Shown piece after piece: positions 58,918-64,000 of a stretch of DNA of 64,000 nt (within the stretch, counting starts at the first letter, position 1; each line of letters begins with the position of its first letter). Location of the stretch: assembly GCF_024753285.1 (NCBI RefSeq), contig NZ_JANUGW010000023.1:39590-103589 (forward strand), written 5' to 3'. This stretch comes from Massilia pinisoli. Its GTDB lineage: Bacteria > Pseudomonadota > Gammaproteobacteria > Burkholderiales > Burkholderiaceae_D. The notes under the pieces were generated by a model. That model was not told the DNA's origin. It saw only the letters and a program-made list of their open reading frames with translations, and did not search any database. The position numbers and the translations under genes were made by a program.

Positions 58918-59219
58918 GGTGTCGTTCTCCTCGGTTGGTGGCGATGCTTCAGTGCATCGCTTGGGGAGATAACGGTTGGGCGGCGCGGCGGGACGACGGC
59001 GGATGATGTAATGATTGTAAGCAAAGGTTGCGGAACGATGGCTGGATCAACGGTGGATACGTGGATGCGGCGGCTCCTCAGCATATCAAATTGCTTGACG
59101 CAAAAAGTCACGGTCTGTCAGGACTTGGGCGTCAGAGCGAATATTGTCAAGAGTAAATAGCCGAACGGAAAATGGGCAGATAAAATTTAAATAGCTAATT
59201 CTTATGCAAGGAAATACTG
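58918..59219. other. Divergent spacer, no gene seen
   Basis: This 302-base spacer separates two divergent genes. It becomes AT-rich toward 59220. I see TAAAAT-like -10 sequence near 59180 and AAGGAAA before the ATG at 59220, so it carries promoters for both genes. No open frame or RNA structure stands out. Confidence 0.5.
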
Positions 59220-60104
59220 ATGGCCCGTCGGATGATTGTGATTCTCCTTGCTGCGTTCAGTCTGCTGGCCGATCCGGCCTGGGCGGTTGAGCGCGGCGCA
59301 CTGTTCAAGGTCACAGGCCACGACCATACGATGTATCTGTTCGGCACCATCCACATGGGACTGCCCGAATTTTTCCCACTCGACGAGAGCGTTACCCGGG
59401 CCCTGGCCGCGTCCAGCACGCTGGCGCTGGAAATCGACCCGACCGAGCAGAGTGCGGAGCTGGCCGCCGCAGTCCAGCGCGTCGCGACAACCACGCCCGC
59501 CATCGTCGCCGCGATGCCGCCTGCGCTCGGGCCGCGCCTGACGCGCCATCTGGAGGCGGTGGGCGCGCCGGCCACGTTGCCGACCAAGCTCAAGCCCTGG
59601 ATGCTGGTGATGACGCTGGCAGTGGTCGAATATGCCAAGCTCGGTTATCGACCGGACCTCGGCGTCGATGCGCACTTGGCCAAGCTGGCGCATGGCCAGA
59701 ATATCAAGGTCATCGGCCTGGAGACGGTCGAGAGCCAACTCGACGTGTTCGACCACCTGTCCGCGGCCGATCAGTGGACGATATTGGATGAAACTCTCGA
59801 ATCGATGGATTCAGGCGAATCGAAAGAGGACGTGCGGGCGCTGACCGACGGCTGGGCCAAGGCCGATCACGCCGCGCTCGACGCGCTGGCGCTCAAATTT
59901 GAAAACGACCAGCGACTGTCGTCGCAGATCATGCAGCGGCGCCTTCTGACCGAGCGCAACGGGCCGATGGCGGACAAACTCGACGGTCTGCTGACGCGTG
60001 AAAAGACGACGATGGCGGCAGTCGGACTCATGCATCTGATCGGCAAGGACAGCGTGCCGAATTTCTTGCGCGCGAAGGGGCTGAAGGTCGAGCGGGTGTA
60101 CTGA
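59220..60104 (+). CDS. TraB/GumN family protein
   Basis: A 294-residue exported protein with a signal peptide (MIVILLAAFSLLADPAWAVE) and the TraB/GumN motif LFGTIHMG, followed near the C-terminus by AAVGLMHLIGKDSV, which holds the second conserved GxxH. These two motifs are shared with Tiki-like metalloproteases and with plasmid TraB proteins. The bacterial role is unknown. AAGGAAA precedes the ATG. It should be periplasmic. It lies in a somewhat less GC-rich patch. Confidence 0.85.
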   Translation: MARRMIVILLAAFSLLADPAWAVERGALFKVTGHDHTMYLFGTIHMGLPEFFPLDESVTRALAASSTLALEIDPTEQSAELAAAVQRVATTTPAIVAAMPPALGPRLTRHLEAVGAPATLPTKLKPWMLVMTLAVVEYAKLGYRPDLGVDAHLAKLAHGQNIKVIGLETVESQLDVFDHLSAADQWTILDETLESMDSGESKEDVRALTDGWAKADHAALDALALKFENDQRLSSQIMQRRLLTERNGPMADKLDGLLTREKTTMAAVGLMHLIGKDSVPNFLRAKGLKVERVY

Positions 60105-60127
60105 AGGGGAAGGGGCAGCACGTATTT

Positions 60128-60301
60128 TCAGTCGCGTGTCGGACGCTGAGCGGAAGGCCTTTCCGCGCAGCGAAAGCGATAGTGTGCTCTCTCACGGCTG
60201 TCGACATGACTTCCAAGCTCTACGCATCGTTCGGTGTCGGGAATGTCGGCAATGGACTCGTATTCCTTCCCAAACAGTTGGACTGACACGTCCCAACTCA
60301 T
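60128..60301 (-). pseudogene. Truncated MSWD-type small protein
   Basis: The 57-residue frame begins MSWDVSVQLFGKEYESIADIP with DTERCVELGSHVD. This matches the start of a family of small cytoplasmic proteins of about 100 residues which begin MSWD and have a YxSVADIP-like segment. After about residue 33 the sequence is unlike any family member and ends early. GAGGAAAT precedes the ATG, so the frame may still be translated. I read it as a decayed or truncated gene. It is convergent with the TraB/GumN gene. Confidence 0.5.
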
Positions 60302-60354
60302 CGCGATTTCCTCGCCAAAGTCGCGCGCTGTCGAATTGCTGCTTGTAACACCGC

Positions 60355-60900
60355 TCATTTCAGAGTGAAAGATGTTTTGAGCGGTAGCACAGTTTTGCTC
60401 AAATTGTCCTTCAGTGAGACACGTACGGTCCATGTACCCGCGGGGTCGTCCGGGTCACCCGTGAACCCGATCACAGGGACAGCGAGATACGTAGCGTATG
60501 CGTCGCCCCGCAACTCGCCTTGATAACAAACCGCATTTTCTTGATGCGACGATACGCTGCCGTCCGGTCGTACGGCGTCCAGATCGCATGTCAAGTCGGC
60601 GCGGCCATCCACGCCCTTCTTCGGATTTGAAAAGAAAATCAGCACGAAAACTTGCTGGCCGCGTTCAACGGTCTTTGCTTCGTTGAAGTGCGGTACCGTA
60701 TTTGCGGGCGTGTCCCATTTTTCGCGCCAGTCTGCATCGGGCGTAACGAGCAAGAAACCAGCGAGTCCATTGATCGAGCGGCGCGCTTCCGTTTCGGGCA
60801 CCGGTTGGCCATGCACATCCCGCCAGGCGGCCTCTTGTGCGAGGGCTGAGGTACCGAGAGCCAGGCCGACGGCCAGTGCAAAGAAATATTTTAAAGTCAT
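60355..60900 (-). CDS. Exported protein of unknown function
   Basis: A 181-residue protein with a signal peptide (LKYFFALAVGLALGTSALAQ) and a mature part with ETEARRSINGLAGFLLVTPDA, then FVLIFFSNPKKGVDG, and VIGFTGDPDDPAGTWTVRVSL. The last stretch resembles a beta-sandwich seen in other exported proteins that inhibit or bind, but I cannot name a family. The start at 60900 has only a weak ribosome site. It lies between a truncated gene and a DUF2059-type gene, all on the minus strand. Confidence 0.65.
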   Translation of the reverse strand: MTLKYFFALAVGLALGTSALAQEAAWRDVHGQPVPETEARRSINGLAGFLLVTPDADWREKWDTPANTVPHFNEAKTVERGQQVFVLIFFSNPKKGVDGRADLTCDLDAVRPDGSVSSHQENAVCYQGELRGDAYATYLAVPVIGFTGDPDDPAGTWTVRVSLKDNLSKTVLPLKTSFTLK

Positions 60901-60967
60901 TTTTTTGTTCCAAGATAAAGCCAACATTCTCATGCCACCCCGTGGTCGTCGCATCGGCCGCTCCACG

Positions 60968-61507
60968 TCACCGCTTTTCCCGATCGATCACCTGCAGCAG
61001 CTTGAACGCCTCATGCTCGACCATGGGCTGCGCATCCGCCAGCTCCTTGCTCGCCCGCACATACGCCGGCCGCTTGCGCTCATTTTTCTCTTCGGCAGGC
61101 ACGGCCGCCGTCATCCCGGGCATGATGATCTGCGCGCGGCTGTTGTACTTGTCGTGGATGACTTGCCGGCCGTACGGCGTGCGATAGAAACGGGTCATCT
61201 CGACGGCCGTGTCGGCCGAGATGAAATGCGCCAGTTGCGGCGCCAGGCGCTGGCAGACCTCGGAGGGTGGTGTCTTGTCGAGCTTGGCAAACACGGCCTT
61301 GCGCTGCGCCTCGGTCGGGTAGCGGCTGCGCGACGCGACGCCTCGTAACACCTTGTCGACTTCCATCGCGCCCAGCAGGTCCTGCACGGCCTTCACGTGC
61401 GCGGGCGTGGGGGCCGCGGTCATCGTGGCCGGCGCCGGCGTGGCGGCGAATGCGGGGAAGGCGGCGAGGAGCGACACGCCCAGCACGGCTTGGACGGCAA
61501 ACTTCAT
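60968..61507 (-). CDS. DUF2059-type exported protein
   Basis: A 179-residue protein with a signal peptide (KFAVQAVLGVSLLAAFPAFA) and the DUF2059-like segment FYRTPYGRQVIHDKY near its middle. The mature part is mostly helical. AAAGGAAA precedes the ATG at 61507. The family is periplasmic and has no known function. It follows the long gluzincin-TPR-MORN gene by 26 bases on the same strand and may belong to the same transcript. Confidence 0.75.
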   Translation of the reverse strand: MKFAVQAVLGVSLLAAFPAFAATPAPATMTAAPTPAHVKAVQDLLGAMEVDKVLRGVASRSRYPTEAQRKAVFAKLDKTPPSEVCQRLAPQLAHFISADTAVEMTRFYRTPYGRQVIHDKYNSRAQIIMPGMTAAVPAEEKNERKRPAYVRASKELADAQPMVEHEAFKLLQVIDREKR

Positions 61508-61533
61508 GGGGTTTCCTTTCGAATGTGTATGGT

Positions 61534-63696
61534 TCAATCGTCGTCGTTCTCGTAGACCGCGACCTTGCGATCGCCCTTGTAGCGGCAGGCGTCGATCTGT
61601 TTCGATGCGGTCGACTGGCACCAGCCCATCCCGCGGCGCCGGCCTTCGTCGTCGATGCCGCCCGTGAAGACGATGGCGTCCGCAGCCGGCCATTGGAATT
61701 CGCCGTGGATCCATTTCCCGGTGATGGGGCCGGTGCCGTGCGCGGGCACGAAGGTGCCGGTGCCGTCGGCATTGCCTCGCGTGAACGTGGTCTCGAGGCG
61801 TCCTTCCTTCGTCACGAGGACGCCGGCGCCGTCGGGCACGGCGTCCTTGACGCCGCCGTCGTACGACACCATCTTGCTCGCCGCGGGGAACGTGACGTGC
61901 CCGCGGCCTTGCGCCATGCCGGCGACGAAGTCACCCTCGTAGGCGACACCCCGTTCGCACACCAGTCTGCCGTGGCCCGCGGGCAGGCCGTGGACGAATT
62001 CGCCTTCGTAATAGCTGCCGTCGGGGCGCGACCATTTGCCCTTGCCGTGCGGTTTGCCGTCTTCCACCGTGCCTTCGTAGACGGCACCGCTCTCGTAGCG
62101 CAAGCCCTTGCCGTCCGGCGTCGGCACGCTGTTCATGTCGACGACGATTTCCAGGTTTTCCATCACCAGGGCGTCGGCCGGATTCTCTCCCCGCGTGTCG
62201 AAGGCGACGGCGCTGCGCATGCTCTCGAGTGCCTTGTGCAATTGCTTGTCGCGCAGGTAGAGGTGCGCCAGCGCGCGGAAAGCCTTGGGCCGCGGCTCGT
62301 AGATGACCGCCGTGTCCAGGCCGGCGATGCCTTCCTCGGGCGGCTCGGTTTCCGGCAGCATCGTGTAGAGGTCGCCCAGGCCGTAGTAGGCGAGGGGCTG
62401 GCCGGGATCCAGCTGGATCGCGCGCCGGAACATCGTGCGCGCTTCCTGGGCCAGCGGCTCCCAGCCGGGCGCGCCCGTCTCGTATTTGGCGGCCGCGGCC
62501 CCGCGGTAGCCCTCGGCGCGCACGGCGAGCAGGCCCGCATCGTTCGGATACTGTTTCTGCAGCGCGGCCAGCCGGGCGCCCGGATCGTCGAGCAAGTTAC
62601 GCCCCGCGGCGATCGTGTTGGCCTTCACGTCGTCCGGGTGCAGCTTGAGGTTCGTTTCGATCAGGTCTTTCGCAACGTTGCCGTCGAGTTTGCCGAAACG
62701 GGGAAGCACGTCGGCCAGGACGGCATACGTGGCCGAACGGTCGAGCTTGCTGACCTTGACGGCGACTTGCGGCAGGGCCAGGCCATCCTTGCCGGTGGAA
62801 AAGCCGCGTACCGTCACGCGGCGCTTGACGTAGGTGCGCAGGTCGTTGTCGAGCTCCGTGTACGACTTCCCGAAGGCGATGCGGACGGCCTGGTGCTGCG
62901 ACAAGCCCATATTGTGCAGGCGCAGATAATGGGCCAGCTGGCGGCGCAGTTCGGGACTCGAATTGAAGTAATGGATGGCGTATTTCGCCCGCGCGTAGAA
63001 GCGCGCGACCTCCACGCTGCTGCCCCAGGTGTCGTCGAATGTCAGCTTGGGCGAGTTGAATAGCCATTTGGTGTCGAAGTTGGCGCGGTCCGTCTCGTCG
63101 AACAGCCAGGCCTCGCGCCCGCCGCCTTCCCCCGGACGGCCGAACCAGGCCATGCCGTCCTGGACGACGAGCGAGGACCAATATTCGGACATGCCTTCGT
63201 CATACCACGTCGGATACGACGTCGTCTCGGGCGAGTAATGCAGCAGGAAGTGGTGGTACTCGTGCAGGATGATCGCGCGCGAATCGTCGCTTTTGTCCGC
63301 CGACTTGGCGTAATTGTCGATCCGCGCCAGCGCCGCGTAGCCGTTGCGCGCCGATATGGTGAAGACACCGGCCCAGTCCTCGGGCAGGCCCAGCGTCGAG
63401 AAGCTGCTCTTGCCCATGGCGACGATCGTCAGCGGCGGCCCGTCCAGCGATTGCGCGCCCCGCACACGGTTCGAGATGTAGCGCAGGTTTTCCAGGTCGA
63501 CGATCATCCTGCGCGCGACGTCTTCCGGCTGTTCCGTGACGACCCTGAAATTCGGGCTGTCGATTTCGATCCAGTTCTTGTCGATGAGGTCGGCGACGTT
63601 GCGCGCATGCGCTTGCGTCAGCGGGACCAGCATGCAGAGGATGGACAGGGGACGGGCAAGGCGGCGCCAGGGCAGCGCGGCGAAAGGATTGTTCAT
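61534..63696 (-). CDS. Gluzincin-TPR-MORN exported protein
   Basis: A 720-residue protein with a signal peptide ending near THAR (ILCMLVPLTQAHARN), a gluzincin metalloprotease region with H145-E146-Y-H-H149 (IILHEYHHF) and a glutamate in YDEGMSEYW, then TPR-type helices at about 450-560 (ARTMFRRAIQLDPGQ, KAFRALAHLYLRDKQL), and MORN repeats at about 575-640 (YEGTVEDGKPHGKGKW, YYEGEFVHGLPAGHG, YEGDFVAGMAQG). I do not know a named family with this order. It is probably periplasmic or surface-exposed. The ATG at 63696 lies after a short upstream spacer. It may bind and trim a protein or lipid partner. Confidence 0.72.
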   Translation of the reverse strand: MNNPFAALPWRRLARPLSILCMLVPLTQAHARNVADLIDKNWIEIDSPNFRVVTEQPEDVARRMIVDLENLRYISNRVRGAQSLDGPPLTIVAMGKSSFSTLGLPEDWAGVFTISARNGYAALARIDNYAKSADKSDDSRAIILHEYHHFLLHYSPETTSYPTWYDEGMSEYWSSLVVQDGMAWFGRPGEGGGREAWLFDETDRANFDTKWLFNSPKLTFDDTWGSSVEVARFYARAKYAIHYFNSSPELRRQLAHYLRLHNMGLSQHQAVRIAFGKSYTELDNDLRTYVKRRVTVRGFSTGKDGLALPQVAVKVSKLDRSATYAVLADVLPRFGKLDGNVAKDLIETNLKLHPDDVKANTIAAGRNLLDDPGARLAALQKQYPNDAGLLAVRAEGYRGAAAAKYETGAPGWEPLAQEARTMFRRAIQLDPGQPLAYYGLGDLYTMLPETEPPEEGIAGLDTAVIYEPRPKAFRALAHLYLRDKQLHKALESMRSAVAFDTRGENPADALVMENLEIVVDMNSVPTPDGKGLRYESGAVYEGTVEDGKPHGKGKWSRPDGSYYEGEFVHGLPAGHGRLVCERGVAYEGDFVAGMAQGRGHVTFPAASKMVSYDGGVKDAVPDGAGVLVTKEGRLETTFTRGNADGTGTFVPAHGTGPITGKWIHGEFQWPAADAIVFTGGIDDEGRRRGMGWCQSTASKQIDACRYKGDRKVAVYENDDD

Positions 63697-63922
63697 GGAC
63701 CGGTCGATGTGTTGTGCGAACACGTGCGTTGCCGCACGGCAGCCGTCATTGTAGGCCCGGTCAATACGTTGAATTATCACCAATTATTGCAAGCGGCGCA
63801 GTCACTCTTCAGTGTTATGCGATTGCTGCATGATCGATATGTGAAATGACAATTGGACTGATGTCTAGCTCAGCCGCATACTCCGTCCTGTCTCCTCTAT
63901 CTTCCTCCAAGAAAATAGATTC
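63697..63922. other. Gene-free segment upstream of an orphan terminator
   Basis: No convincing gene is present between the protease gene start and the terminator at 63923. The segment is less GC-rich and has several TTG and TAT elements, but I cannot define a promoter. It may encode a small RNA that ends at the terminator. The sequence after 63948 to the window end shows nothing clear. Confidence 0.3.
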
Positions 63923-63948
63923 AGCCCGCCGAGTGCGGGCTTTTTTTT
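63923..63948 (+). terminator. Orphan rho-independent terminator
   Basis: AGCCCGC (63923-63929) pairs with GCGGGCT (63935-63941) around a five-base loop, followed by T residues up to 63948. The nearest upstream plus-strand gene ends at 60104, so this terminator must serve an unannotated transcript or a small RNA. Confidence 0.7.
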
Positions 63949-64000
63949 GGTTCTTCGCGGGGAACGGGGTAAGACGGGGTTGACGATCTGAGCAGGAGGT

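Noticed and set aside
63869..63895. A TAGCTCAG sequence resembling a tRNA D-loop
   Set aside because: No acceptor stem, anticodon arm or T-loop can be formed around it, so it is chance.

Overview
The window is a high-GC stretch of a Gram-negative chromosome. It encodes a TonB-dependent receptor, porins, OmpA-type lipoproteins, Tat and Sec exported proteins, a PhaB-type reductase and a membrane family misnamed recombinase Gcr. Together these point to a betaproteobacterium of order Burkholderiales, most likely Oxalobacteraceae such as Massilia or Telluria. The genus is inferred from gene content, not from a marker gene. I see no rRNA, tRNA, CRISPR array, prophage, insertion sequence or plasmid gene, so this reads as ordinary chromosome with many envelope and stress genes.

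Layout. 0-5.5 kb: the end of a diacylglycerol-kinase-like lipid kinase, a metallophosphoesterase, and a minus-strand set with a phospholipase-D lipoprotein and a Gcr-family membrane protein. 5.5-7.7 kb: an aminotransferase, a DUF3617 protein and NudK. 7.7-22.6 kb: an unusually dense block of small envelope and stress genes. It holds glycine-zipper lipoproteins, three OmpA-domain proteins, two BON-domain lipoproteins, an OsmB-like lipoprotein, an AsmA protein, a ferritin-like protein, a YqjD/YqjE/YqjK-type trio, an AI-2E-family permease and a BrkB-family protein, with a Crp/Fnr regulator inside the block. 23-35.7 kb: an unknown DNA-binding-like protein, a peroxiredoxin-glutaredoxin fusion, MtfA, PhaB, a DksA-like protein, hydroxypyruvate isomerase, an MFS/MarR pair, RhlE, SuhB and TrmJ. 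35.7-40.2 kb: a Tat-signal small subunit, a GMC oxidoreductase and a lipase-like hydrolase, then TetR and LOG genes. 40.2-45.7 kb: a tight minus-strand operon of porin, small periplasmic binding protein, PAS-GGDEF-EAL sensor and membrane GGDEF protein. 45.9-49.5 kb: housekeeping and stress genes including purU and yaeQ. 49.6-53.2 kb: a copper-handling operon (DUF2946, PCuAC, YcnI, TonB receptor), followed by a 168-bp nested inverted-repeat element. 53.5-64 kb: a DUF2807 protein, a GH3 glycosidase, a PilT-like ATPase, a TraB/GumN protein, and several exported proteins of unknown role, among them a gluzincin-TPR-MORN protein.

How the genes may work together. The operon at 40.2-45.7 kb could pass an envelope signal (porin plus binding protein) to c-di-GMP enzymes. 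The cluster at 49.6-53.2 kb looks like outer-membrane copper uptake with periplasmic copper chaperones. The 7.7-22.6 kb block looks like a general envelope-stress kit whose members carry their own terminators. Two hairpins with U-tracts lie directly in front of start codons (8.4 and 19.1 kb) and could be attenuators. No complete undescribed defence or mobile system is evident. The strongest leads are the sensory operon, the copper operon promoter, the nested REP-like element, the attenuator-like leaders and the gluzincin-TPR-MORN protein.
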